Below are positions 1-10,955 of a stretch of DNA of 64,000 nt, piece by piece (position 1 is the stretch's first letter; the number at the start of each line of letters is the position of its first letter). The DNA lies in assembly GCA_017893485.1 (NCBI GenBank), contig JACEHZ010000597.1, positions 372,001 to 436,000 on the forward strand, written 5' to 3'. Origin of the DNA: Hemerocallis citrina (Eukaryota > Streptophyta > Magnoliopsida > Asparagales > Asphodelaceae). The notes below the pieces were generated by a model that had not been told where the DNA came from, made no database searches, and worked only from the letters and a program-made list of their open reading frames with translations. The position numbers and the translations under genes are program-made.

Positions 1-127
1 CAAAAAACAGGACGAAGGTAAATCATAGTCCAAAATTTTCAAACGTTTGGCCAACAAAAAGTGGGTCGTTTCATTAAACTCCAAAATAGACACAAAAGCG
101 GTGGCCAGTCCGCAGTTAGGCATTACA

Positions 128-156
128 ACGAAAACAAAACAAAACAAAACAAAGCA
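128..156. repeat. AAAAC simple repeat
   Basis: A short run of AAAAC pentamers lies just downstream of the coiled-coil fragment (minus-strand sense). Confidence 0.6.
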
Positions 157-181
157 AAAACAAGGAGAAGAGGCGACTAAG

Positions 182-958
182 TCAGGGGTCGACCTCATGG
201 CGTTGTTCGGAAGTGTCGTCGCTCGGCACAGTGACTATCGCCCCCTCCACTTGCACCTCGTCCTCACTTCCACCCTCGGCTTTATCGACTTCCTGCTCGG
301 GGGCAAGCGACGCCAGGGGCAGCTCTTCTTCCCCCTCTATGCGGTCGTAGAAGTAGTAACCAGAGCTATCGAACCCCGGGATCCGAGCCGCGACATGCTG
401 CAGCGCTCGGTCATAGGCTTCCTCCATGTTCTTAAACATGTGAGCTTCGGCCTCCTCCTGAATAGCCCGCTCCGCCGCCGCCACCATCGACGCCTGGTTG
501 GCTAGCGCCTCCTCGGACGTCTTCCGAGCCTCCTCTGACTCCTTCAACGCCTTAGCCAGCTCCTCCTCGAGCCGGGCCTTTTCCTTCTCCAAGGCCCCGA
601 CCTTAGCAGCCTCGGCGACCGAGTGCTTCAGAGCCTCGGCTAGCTTCACATCCAGACCCGCCACCTCGGCCATGCACGACGCAGAGAACAGCTGCTCGGC
701 CTCGAGCAATTTAACCGCCTTGGCACGTTCCGACCACTCCCGATCGTTCAGCACGGTCATCTCCTTCGCTTTGCTCGCAAACTCCTCGAGCAAATGGTTG
801 AAGTGGCATAGGGTCTGCAAGCAATACGAGAAGCTATTAGGCCCGAGCGAAAAGACTTAGAAAAATTTTGGAAAAATTTTTGATACTCACCGACAAGGTG
901 TTCCGAGTGATCTGCATCGTGTCGTCACCAACGGAACCCGCTTTCAGCGCGGCTCGCA
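182..958 (-). pseudogene. Partial coiled-coil protein, last two exons
   Basis: The minus strand reads open from 814 down to a TGA at 182, giving a highly charged, Ala/Glu/Lys-rich coiled-coil (EKARLEEELAKALKESEEAR) followed by an acidic tail. A preceding exon is visible at about 958-891: the reading frame ending ITRNTLS meets a good donor (GTGAGT, 890-885), and the 76-bp intron ends in TTGCAG at 815, so the frame continues as TLCHFNHLLEEF. The upstream exons are cut off by an AT-rich stretch at about 960, so the N-terminus is missing. Its GC content is well above that of the flanks. Proteins of this build are common in plants next to Gypsy-type elements (the C-terminal coiled coil of 'putative gypsy type transposon' proteins). 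That family link is inferred from style, not from a diagnostic motif. Whether the fragment is expressed is unknown. Confidence 0.5.
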
Positions 959-1087
959 TATTATATATATATTATTATTTTATTATTTTATATATACTTG
1001 ATATGGCTAAAAATAAGGTTAAATCGGAACCGTCCAAATCGGGCGCGAATCTTAAAGCCTGGGAGTAAAATGATAATTTCACCTACA

Positions 1088-4000
1088 TGTAATACCCCGC
1101 AAAAATAGCATATGGCTATTTTGCATTGTAATCCGTGCGCAATTGAGAATTGCACGCGATTGTGTGTTTTTCTAATAAAAATAGATTGTTATTTAGAAAT
1201 ATCAGATATACTGTCTATCTTATTTTATGCTTTTGGAGGGTTATTATGAGACAATTTTATGTATTTTTGAATGTTAGTATTTTAAAGAGTGAGAGTTGGG
1301 GGTTATTTGAAATGTATTGGGACTTTGGGGCCTATATGTAATATTCCCCTTATATTAATTATTTATCTATTATTTATTTAATTATTTAATAAAACCCCAT
1401 CCCCTTTCTTTCTTCTTCCCTTCTTCTCTTTTCTTTCCCGATCTCAAAAACCCAGCGCCGAACCCATCGGCCTCTCCCCTTCTCCCGCTCAAATCCGCTT
1501 CGTTCCTTCGCAAATCCAAATTAAATTGAGGAAGTGACTGATTGGAGGGTCCTCTACGTCGTGGCGGAGTCCGTTTTTCGAAAGGGTTTCGAAAAGGTAA
1601 ACCCTAGATTTTATTTTTGTATAAAATTTAGTGTGGTAACTTTATTTTGAGTAAGAATATTATGGTAGGGAGATTGGAAGATGTTGAGAATGGTAGAGAC
1701 GAGAAATTAGCAATTTCTTAGAGATTTTACAAGTTGCTAATAAATTAGGGTTTTGGGTTTGGAAATGAGAATTTAATATATAAATTATCTTCTGCATGGT
1801 AGTAGTAATTGTACTTTAGACATTAGAATAAATTGGGAATGGTTCTAGTAATTGTTTGGGAAATAAAAATCCCTTAGACATTAGATTATTACGTGCATCG
1901 CACGTGTATCCCGAACGTTTTATAAAACGTCTGTGTGATACTAAGATAATTAGTATTATTGTTTTTCCGTAACTGGTTTGGATGCTTGAGCCTTGATTGC
2001 TTCGAATTTTGATGATAGGATGTACTAGCGGCTTTGGAGGCGTGGTGGCGCTTCGAGCCTTCTCGGGACAATTTGTGAGTATGATATCTTTTATTTTACG
2101 CACATGGTGCGTTGTGAAAATTTTAAATTATGAATTGCTGTGTATTTCTGTTTTTGTATCTTAGTGTAGCATGGATGTTTTGAGTTAAGGATTTGTGCGA
2201 ACACTCTTGTATGTGTCCACAACTATAGTTTAATTTCATAAATTATCGAGGTCGGTTGATACCTCAGAACTTGCAGAGTTCAACTGGTCTGAAAGGGCAG
2301 AGCTGAAGCCAGTCGCTTTTGGACTGAAGTCCAAAAGGTCATAACCATTTGTGTAGGTATGATCTTGCTATGAACCTTGAGAGTAGCTTTTGGTATGGGT
2401 TTAGTTGATGATTCTCAAGCATTAGAAATTCTAGAGTTCGTTTGGTCAAGGGTAGTAAACGCTCTGCTGAAGGAGTGGCTGAATTTGTGTGCTATGTTGG
2501 AAGTTGTGGTTGTTGTAAGTTTAGCACCCTGTTGTTGAGATTGATTTCAAGATTAAGTTAGCTTGGGGACTTGAGCTCTTAAGTAGTTGAGAGAGTCGCC
2601 CACTAGGGGATTGCTGGGGATCTCCCCACCCTTCTAGAAGTCTGATTGTGTTGAATTCCGATGAGCGTAGCCTGGGTTACAGCTACTGCTACTTCTTGAA
2701 TTACTTCATCGGATAATTGATGCGGAGCCCTCTGCATATCGCAGCGTGGTGATCATGAGCTATCGGATTTTTAATGATGTATTAGCATTTTCATTTGGAA
2801 CTTAGATAAGTTCCGGTGCTTAGTACTCATGGTAGACATGAGTGAGTTGAGATATAGCTCTGGTCGAGTTGTGTTTGGTGTCTCGATGCCTGAGTTTGTC
2901 AATGGTCAAGAATTGATGGTTATGTGTGTGCTTACCTTCATTTGACTATATTGCATCTTTGGGGCGCCGTTGGACCACTCGCTGAGGGTCACGGGCTGGA
3001 ATTATTTGGTTGCTGACCTATGAAGGTATTGGGAATCAGTGGATGTGATTCCGAGATGGTTGTTACCTTGACAGACCAGTCAGGCTCGACTTTGTTGATC
3101 GACACCGAGTGTGATTTGAATAACAACTTGTTTTCAATAAACTGCATTAATTAAGTTTTCTTTTATTGTTTCGCTCGAAGTCCGAATTGGTATTAGGGAT
3201 GATTCCCTATAATCCAACTTGTTCTGAGAGTTAGCACTAAGTGGTGATACTGGTTGTCTCTTCCTGTCATTAGGGATACGCACTGCGGTGCGTATCTTGC
3301 ACTGTTAATTCCTGAAGTACCATGGTAAGAACGGGATGCTGATATCCTGACGGATCGGGGGTACCGACGTCATGTTCTATGCTCGTGGACACGAACGGGC
3401 GGTCCGGTGAAATACGATGCTATAGGTATACTGCGGTATATCTTGAAGTTCGTCACGGCTGTTAATTGGGATCCAGGTATATGCTAGTGGACACGAACGG
3501 GTCGTACGGACTGCGGTCCGGTGAAATACGATGCTATAGGTATACTGCGGTATATCTTTAAATTCGTCACGGCTGTTAAATGGGATCCAGGTATATGCTA
3601 GGGAACACGAACGGGTCGTACGGACTGCGGTCCGGTGAAATACGATGCTATAGGTATACTGCGGTATATCTTTAAGTTCGTCACGGCTGTTAAATGGGAT
3701 CCAGGTATATGCTAGTGGACACGAACGGGTCGTACGGACTGCGGTCCGGTGAAATACGATGCTATAGGTATACTGCGGTATATCTTTAAGGTCGTCACGG
3801 CTGTTAAATGGGATCCAGGTATATGCTAGTGGACACAAACGGGTCGTACGGACTGCGGTCCGGTAAAATACGATGCTATAGGTATACTGCGGGATATCTT
3901 TAAGTTCGTCACGGCTTGAACCCAACCATGTCATACTATCAGGAACAGGAAGTAGACCAAATTAGAATGCCTTGCATAGCGAGGATTCGAATCCCTAAAC

Positions 4001-5490
4001 TTAGACAACGGCTTGATTTGGAAAATATGTAGTATGGGATGCATACATTTCCAAAGTCTCGCTTGCATTAGACTAAGTATGTTGGCTCGACCTGGGTCAC
4101 ATGTAGTATGGGATGCATGTGCATCCAGAATCTTGCTGACATTAGATTAAGTGCATCTGTTCTATATTCTGTATTGTTGCATTAGACTCAGGTCATGGCA
4201 TACACAAACAGTAGGAAATTAGGATACACGTTTATTTTCCATTTAAGATGAAGTATGAGTGTGGAAGTGATGTATTGCGAGACGTGATGATATATGTTGT
4301 AAGAAATGAATGAATGCGGTGTTATGTGATATGAGATTGGGAAAGAAGATAAGTCGTGAGTCTGTAATTGCAATGAATGGTAAATATGGTGCAGTTATGT
4401 GATAGGAGTATTTGTGAATGTAAAGCTTTATGAAAAAAAATAAAGCTATAGGAATGGTTGCTTAAGGCGTAAAGTGATGGGCCTTAAGCGACAAATTGGA
4501 ATGGTTTCCAAACTTATGATAAGTATGCTGTGAGCAGGTGTGGATATGCATACAGGAACTGATGCAGTGAGTATTTGATGTAAAATTCCATTTATGATAT
4601 TTACATGTTCAGGTTTATCTTGGTATTCGTAAGTTCTTTCTGTTTACTTATAAAGTTTAATTTAGTTGCTTATTAATAAATCATACTCACACCAGAAATG
4701 GCTAACCCCTTAGTGTTTGGGGGGTTAGGGAGTCTCTGGACTACCTAGGCCCCTACCGTTACAGGTCCTCAGCGGTGCAGAGGTGAGGTGTTGATTCATG
4801 GTTCTGTGGATGGAGCTTCATTTTACTATTTGTTGCTTAAAGGTTTAATTGGGTGAATAGTGAATTTTATGCTTTAAACTATAATTGTGATGTATAAGTA
4901 TGTGGATAATGATGATGAGTATAGTGTGGGGTGGTATGCTATGTTGTTGACCCGTACCCATCTCGTTGTGGAGTACCGGGCCCTGTGGTGTGTTTTATGA
5001 ATTATTTTCTAAAAACCTTACTATGTTTTCAAAGGAATTTATGGTTTTTAATTGATATTTGATATTCTATTATGAGTTTGGCCCCCAGAGGATATAAATA
5101 TATTGCTTGTGTGATTCTGCTCATTTTGGCCTGGGGAGCCCGTGATATAATTGCCTGTGATGTGAGCTACGGAATTTAGAACAGAATTCCGTAAGCTTTT
5201 TGTGTTTCGGGGCAGAATTTCAGGGGAGACTGCCCAATTTTTCTTTGAAATATAACTATCTTAGTTTATGATTAAAGTGATATAGAAATTGAAAGAAATG
5301 GGTTTGGGGTCAAAATGAAGGCGTTACAGTTCGACAGGATAAATTGATATTCGTAAGTATTAATGTATTAACTCTGATGGCAATAAAAGTGTCTTAAATT
5401 TCCGTACTATTTACTGTGTTGAGATGCATTTGAAGGCAAAGATTCTGGTTGTGTCATGGATGTCCTATGACGGGGATCCGGGGCGTTACA
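1088..5490 (+). mobile_element. 4.4-kb solo LTR with CTACA target duplication
   Basis: The block begins TGTAATACCCC at 1088 and ends GGGGCGTTACA at 5490. These ends are imperfect inverted repeats of the TG...CA type. It is flanked by a perfect 5-bp duplication, CTACA (1083-1087 and 5491-5495), as LTR-retrotransposon integration produces. I see no second copy of either end inside, no primer-binding site and no gag or pol reading frame, so a solo LTR left by LTR-LTR recombination fits best. An LTR of 4.4 kb is very long and is typical of large non-autonomous (LARD-like) or Tat/Ogre-type elements. A leader-like pyrimidine-rich stretch follows an AT-rich stretch near 1370-1440. The strand follows the TG-first reading; it is a convention here. 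Confidence 0.8.
3380..3920. repeat. 114-bp tandem repeat, about 4.7 copies
   Basis: The anchor CGTCACGGCT recurs at 3451, 3565, 3679, 3793 and 3907, a constant period of 114 bp. Copies differ by only a few bases. Each complete unit carries the perfect palindrome CGGACTGCGGTCCG and the phrase ATACTGCGGTATAT. Because 114 is a multiple of 3, one minus-strand frame stays open across the array; this is a by-product of the period. The array lies inside the 4.4-kb solo LTR. Confidence 0.95.
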
Positions 5491-5495
5491 CTACA

Positions 5496-5945
5496 AACGG
5501 GTCTGAAATGGGTATTGGGTCTCCTCCCCAAAGACCCAATAACCCACGAACGGATCCATCTCAACTGGGTGCGGGTCTCAACCCGCAACGAACCCAGTCC
5601 AGCGGGATAGAATTAGGGTTTCTGATTAATCCTAATCAACGGTCCTAATTCATATCTATCCTTTCACTGGGAATTAGGGATTACATTCCTAATCTGATCA
5701 CTAGGAATTACATTCCTAATTTGATCCCTAAGGCAACTCTAAATACCCCCCCATCCACCACCATTAAGAGGTAATCAATCTTTTTGCCAATTTACGCTCT
5801 CTCATAATCTTCCTGATTACTGACTTTAGCGTCGGAGGGTGCGTCGCCGGGATCAACCCCGGTGTCTCGCACTTTTTGCAGGTGAACGGCAGGAGTCAAC
5901 GGTCAAACTCCGGCAGAAATGGTTAAGTGTTGTTATTCAGTTTTC
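5496..5945 (+). mobile_element. Gypsy-type LTR remnant
   Basis: A TATA-like CTCTAAATACCCCC near 5740 is followed by a transcribed-leader-like segment that includes GACTTTAGCGTCGGAGGG, CACTTTTTGCAGGT and a 'CGGTCAAACTCCGGC' segment. This arrangement recurs in the R-U5 part of plant Gypsy (Tat/Ogre-like) LTRs. No primer-binding site or paired LTR is evident here. The 4.4-kb solo LTR separates it from the coiled-coil fragment at 182-958, so both may belong to one older element. That connection is an inference. Confidence 0.4.
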
Positions 5946-5997
5946 CTTAAGAATCCACAAATACTATCTGTTTGCCCCCACACCAGATTCAGCGGCA

Positions 5998-6260
5998 ACA
6001 ATACTATTATTTCATATATACTATTTTATATATACTATTATAATAATCTATTATTATTATAATATATATTATTATTATTATATTACTATTATATATTATA
6101 ACTATTATTATATAATTTATTATTATTATAATAAATTGTTTAATATATAATTTGAATATATTATTATTACATATATATTATTATAATTATTATATATTAT
6201 CATATATATGTAAATTATTAAATATGTTTATTATAATAAAATATTTTATATTATTATATA
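5998..6260. repeat. AT-rich low-complexity tract
   Basis: About 260 bp made almost only of TATTATTATAAT-like runs with no conserved coding signal. Reading frames here are artefacts of composition. Confidence 0.9.
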
Positions 6261-6479
6261 TCAGTATGTATGTATATGTATACAACAAGAATATATATAC
6301 TGTATACAGTATATACATATAACCAAACCTATATATACATTATACTCTCATTTTCAAAAAACTATTTTCATAAAAAATTATTACCAAACATGTTTTACAC
6401 TCATTTTCAGAAAACTGTTTTCAGAAAAAGGTTTTCAGAAAACTCTCTTCAGAAACTGCTTTCAAAACAACAGACCAAA

Positions 6480-7835
6480 CACAAATTCTCCCTAATATGA
6501 GCTTATGGTCGTAGAAATCAGCGAATATCCTCAGCAAATTGCCTTTGATTTCCTCCTAGAACGTCTGATAGAAGATCATCGGGAAACCATATGGACCTGG
6601 AGCCTTGTCTTTTCCAAGTTGTTGAACTGCCTCCCATACTTCCTTCTCACAGAAGGGTGCTTCTAGGGATGGCAGCATAAGTTCGGAGTTACCGTCCGGC
6701 TTCTTCCAAAAATCGTGGCAGAGAGGGACTCTCAAGTCTGCTTTGTGTCCAAAGAGTTGTTTGAAATGGGACTGGAATGCCATTCTGATATCCTTGTCGC
6801 CTTGGATCATTCCAGAGTCTTGAGTGGATCGAGTGAATGAGGTTAGATCTACGCCGGGCACTGGCTACTCGTAGAAGAATGTTGTGTTCGAGTCTCCTTC
6901 TTTAAGCCATGAAATTCTGGACCGCTGTTGCCATTTGATTTCCTCAAGCCTATAGAGTTGGTCAATTTCCTGTCTGAGTTGGAGCAACCTATTACGCTCT
7001 TCATGTAGCAAATCTCTAGTTTCTTCAGTTTTCTCCAGTTCCCCAATTCCTTCAAGAAAGGAGTCTTTTGCCCTCCAAATTAGCACAAATCTGGTCCGGT
7101 TCCATTTCTTGAGCTTACCCCTCCCTAAGTCTTCTGATTTTTTCACACCATACCGCGGTAGCCTCAATCCCCGTAGTGGGGCGAGACCAACTCTCATAGA
7201 CCATGTGGTGGAAGCCTTGGATTTCTAACCATGCCTTCTTGAATCTAAACTTTGGTGATTTCCTGGGTTGAGCTTCCCCGGAGGATAGGAAAATAGATAC
7301 ATGATCGGAGGTGGGTTTAGGAAGTGATTTAGCCGCCGACAAGGGAATTTGGTCTCCCAGTCAGTGGAGACCAAAATCCTATCTAGTTTCGCTAGAATGG
7401 GCGACGATTGCATGCTTGACCAAGTGAAAAGCCTATCAGAGATGGGAATGTCAACCAGTTCTAGATCCGTGATAACCTCATTGAATGTTTCCTTATCAAT
7501 GTCAATGAATCCTCTGCCTCTGTGTTCTGAGGCAAATCTGGTGATGTTAAAGTCGCCCCACACCACCCAGGGGTGTGGCCAGTGAGCTTGGATCACTCTT
7601 AGTTCCGTCCAGAAGGCCATTCTAGAGGCCAAAGTATGCGGTCCATAGACCACCGTAATCGATTGAGTCCACAGGTCGGCTTTACGCTGGAGTAAGATCG
7701 ACAAAGAAAATTGCCCGTAGAGCTCGTCTAGACAACAAAAAGTGTCGGGGTTAAAACCTAGAGCGATACCCCCTGAAGCCCCAACAGATGGGGGCAGTCT
7801 CCATTCAGAGACTCGATTACCCCCAACCTATTAAG
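6480..7835 (-). pseudogene. Dead LINE fragment (endonuclease to RT N-terminus)
   Basis: Read on the minus strand from 7835, the pieces run in the order of plant L1-type ORF2: end of the APE endonuclease (TVVYGPHTLASRMAF, VVWGDFNITRF, FTWSSMQSSPILAKLDRI), the linker helix region (PKPTSDHVSIF, ISWLKEGDSNTTFF) and the RT fingers (LGKDKAPGPYGFPMIFYQTF). The frame shifts at least three times (near 7340, 7200 and 6860) and a stop follows the RT block. The palm motif with the catalytic YADD box and the 3' part are absent. It is closely related to the fragment at 16737-17310 and differs more from the long LINE at 42.3 kb. Confidence 0.85.
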
Positions 7836-9293
7836 TCTTGAAATGTTTTACAACTATTACACATGCTGCTCATGAAGCAAAGGACTGCAGATATAAAGTA
7901 CTTGCTTCAATAGGAAAGAGGATAGTAAGCTCCACAGAAGCCATAAACGAAGTATGCTCAACACTATGTACCTCATATAGCCTTGATAAAAGATAAATTT
8001 AGTTCAAATTACTAAGATAATGGCTAGTCAAGTGATTACTCTCTGGGCATATAAAAAATGCAGCAAACAAACTATATACTGGTCACATATGCTTAGTATT
8101 TAAGTAGTGAAGCATCATTACCTCACCATAAATGTGTTTAACATCTCCTTTAATAACTACTATTTATGTATTTATATGTATTCTAATTATTATTACTTTT
8201 CTAGAACAACATCCTATAAGAGTAGCTTCAAATAAGTTAGCTCATGGTGTAACACATAATAAAGCAAGTCCATTGAGTACTGGCTGACCAACAAATATAG
8301 ACAACAAGCATTCGGTGGAAATCCATGTATTCGATAAATCGATTAGACCAGCAGGATTTCAGTGAATTTGTGCCAATTCCAGTTTCACGAAATAGTGGCA
8401 GTGGCATAATGCACTAAAGTGGATCTGGTGACTAGAAATTGAGGAAATAGTCTTCATGAGAATAGACTAAGGGTCTTAAATGCTATATGATTACGAGGGT
8501 CAAATAATAAGATAGGTCTGCATGAATGCTAGTAAAAAAATATAACATATGACACATTTAGAGCAAGAGACTTACATCAGTACTTCTAATGCAGAAAATC
8601 AGAACAAACAACCGTTTTGCATGCCTATATACCAGTGTCAACTGATCCCGTGCATTTACAATCTAACAACAGATAGCCTGAACCAAATAGCAAGCAAAAT
8701 TACTGTTAGCAACCCTCATATATTCCCCAAATCATACGGAAAAAACAAGTAAAGATCATGGCCTTACCGTGAGAAAGTAGTAAACTCCTTCTCGGTCCTG
8801 CAGTCCCTAGTTGGAATTTCACATCTAAAATTATCATTGAATCCTCAGTTAAATGCTTTCTACAAAACTCAAGTACCTGAAATAGGAACAGATCATCAAA
8901 ACAGCTACAAGTATCATTTTTCAAGACCACAGAGCCAGATATAGACAACAAATGTATGAGTATCAAATGAAACAAGGCAACTGAAAACTCTGGCGACTTA
9001 TATCTCATAGTAGACGATCCCACCAAACTTAGTCAGTAGCCAACATAACTAGCTAGTTCTTTTTTATTTTAAACTTTAATAAATATATGAATTAAGGATT
9101 GAGCAGTTCTTTGAAATTTCACACAGAGAAAAGTGCATAGTGGGCTTCCAGCATTCATGAATTTAACTTGTAAAGTGAAGAAAGAAGGAAAGAAAAAATG
9201 AAAGAAGAAAGAGCAGTCTGGTACATATTCAAACTACAAAAGGAAGAAATATACTTTGCTTCAGTTACAAGATTTGACTTCCCTATATGAGAA
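7836..9293. other. Repeat-derived spacer with an exon-like module (minus)
   Basis: No intact gene is seen. From about 8400 to 9050 it carries the first of three diverged copies of a block that recurs at 18900-19340 and 26200-26560 (for example GCAAGAGACTTACATCAGT). On the minus strand, 8880-8768 resembles an exon: an acceptor CTATTTCAG precedes GTACTTGAG, and the donor TCACG/GTAAGG ends it. The product would include DVKFQLG. I do not recognise the protein. Confidence 0.4.
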
Positions 9294-9298
9294 CGACT

Positions 9299-9852
9299 TG
9301 TTGGGTTCCTTCCTTAATTGAGAATAATATGGAATTCTCTAGAGATGTGGAGTATCCTAGAGCTTCATAGAAGAGTGTGGAAGGATGTTGAAAGGTATAG
9401 TTTCATGGAGATCTCTAGAAATGGAGAATTCTAGAGAGTTGGTATAGTTTCATGGAGATCTCTAGAAATGGAGAATTCTAGAGAGTTAATCTCCACCCTT
9501 GGATCAAATTAATCTCCACCGTTCATTGTGGGTGTAGAGTAGTATAAATAGGGGTGGAAGTCTTCATTCCTGCTCACTCCAAAAACAAGTTCTTGTAATC
9601 CAAAGTGAGAGTTAGAGAGCCACTTTGAGAGAAAGTAAGATAACTTGAGAAGTTCTAATTCTCAAGCTTGAGTGAGCGACAAAATTGTGAGAGTGTGTTA
9701 TAGAGAGTCAAATTCTTGTAATCCTACTACTCTTTGTATAATAGAAGAATCTCCATTTGAGTTGTAAATCTCTCTTGCATCTATTTCTATCTATATCTTT
9801 AAGTGCCCATCTTAACTTCACGAAGCGGGAAAATACCGAGTTTTCCCCAACA
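9299..9852 (+). mobile_element. Solo LTR (554 bp) with CGACT target duplication
   Basis: It starts TGTTGGGTT (9299) and ends CCCCAACA (9852); these ends are inverted. Perfect 5-bp duplications CGACT lie at 9294-9298 and 9853-9857. A TATA box (AGTATAAATAGGGG near 9541) and downstream T-rich, polyadenylation-like sequence suit a Copia LTR. A 47-bp direct duplication (9394-9440 and 9441-9487, starting GGTATAGTTTCATGG) sits in U3. No internal domain is present. Confidence 0.85.
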
Positions 9853-9857
9853 CGACT

Positions 9858-10955
9858 TGTTCTATATCAAGAGGCTTTCTGGGGTACATAATTACATGCA
9901 TACTTATGTGTGAAGAAGGTAAGAAACAACATGTGATCGAGGAGTATCCATGAAGTGTCATTGTCAAACCAGTGACACGAACGATCGGAGTTGTCAACCT
10001 CCATCTTATGCGTCTCTTGTTAAATTCAGTGAAGTGAATCAAATCAGACGGAGAGGTTGGTCAGGAAACAAACAAAGGACATTTCTGATAGAAAAAATGA
10101 GATGAGTGTCCCTGCTTATCGCTTCCAGAATGCTAATGAACCCCTTTTCCACTTCTCCTTCATACTGCCCGGCAATGACAAGACATTGCAGCCCTCTCTT
10201 TTAGCACGACAATATAAGTTAGCTCTGGCTTTAAAATCAAATCCTCGTCCTGTCCAACATATTCACCTAGGTAATGATCCAAAGTAATAAAACAACCATA
10301 CTTAAAACACCCATATGCTGATTCTGAGAGCTGGGAGGAACAAGTTTCTAGCAGCCGACATAAGAAGACATGGTCAACTAAGTCTAAACATGTATAGATT
10401 TGAGGTGTCATCAATAGAGAAAGATGAGAAGAGCGCATCTACTCATGGAGTCCAACAGCAATCCATAGTGAACAGAATAGTTTGGCGGTACTGAAAAGTT
10501 ACAGAGGGTGAGGTTAATGGATAGAGTCGATGGGACTCAAATCTCTTGGAGGAAGAGTGGGAAGGCTGAACTGACTCTTAAAAGAAAGTGGAGGCCAGAG
10601 GGTATATGAGGCCAGGGAGAGATGGGTTAGTTTTGCCAGGCGACAGGCCTCATAAGTGAGAGTCTAGGCATTTGATGCTACAAGTGGGGAATAAGTCACT
10701 CTCTTGACACCGCCTCCACGGTAGACACTAGGTTAGGTCTACTTACAGGCGAATGTCCATGCTAACACGCAAAAATGGGTTGCACGGGACTCAATGCAGA
10801 TCACCATTAACATGGAATCCCCACAAATGCTGGTGGGAACATTCTATTTCAGGATGAGAGTTTTGATGTCTATCTCAGTCAAACTTTTCTTGGATCTAAC
10901 CTATCTGGGTGATCTAGAGTAAATGTTCTGCTACTCCACGACAAAAATCAGTAAG
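9858..10955. other. Spacer, no gene recognised
   Basis: Diverged repeat-like sequence. Short reading frames on both strands (10057-10438) match nothing I recognise and lack supporting splice or start context. Confidence 0.5.

Noticed and set aside
3380..3920. CRISPR-like array
   Set aside because: The repeats are contiguous with no unique spacers, and the genome is a plant's.
3377..3934. 185-residue minus-strand frame made of repeated 38-residue units
   Set aside because: It is open only because the 114-bp tandem repeat is a multiple of three; no start context, no known domain, and it lies inside a solo LTR.
5839..6150. Hydrophobic, Tyr/Ile-rich frame suggesting a membrane protein
   Set aside because: Most of it is translated TATTATTATAAT low-complexity DNA.
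7225..7704. An intact endonuclease gene
   Set aside because: It is only part of a LINE ORF2; upstream and downstream parts are out of frame and the element is truncated.
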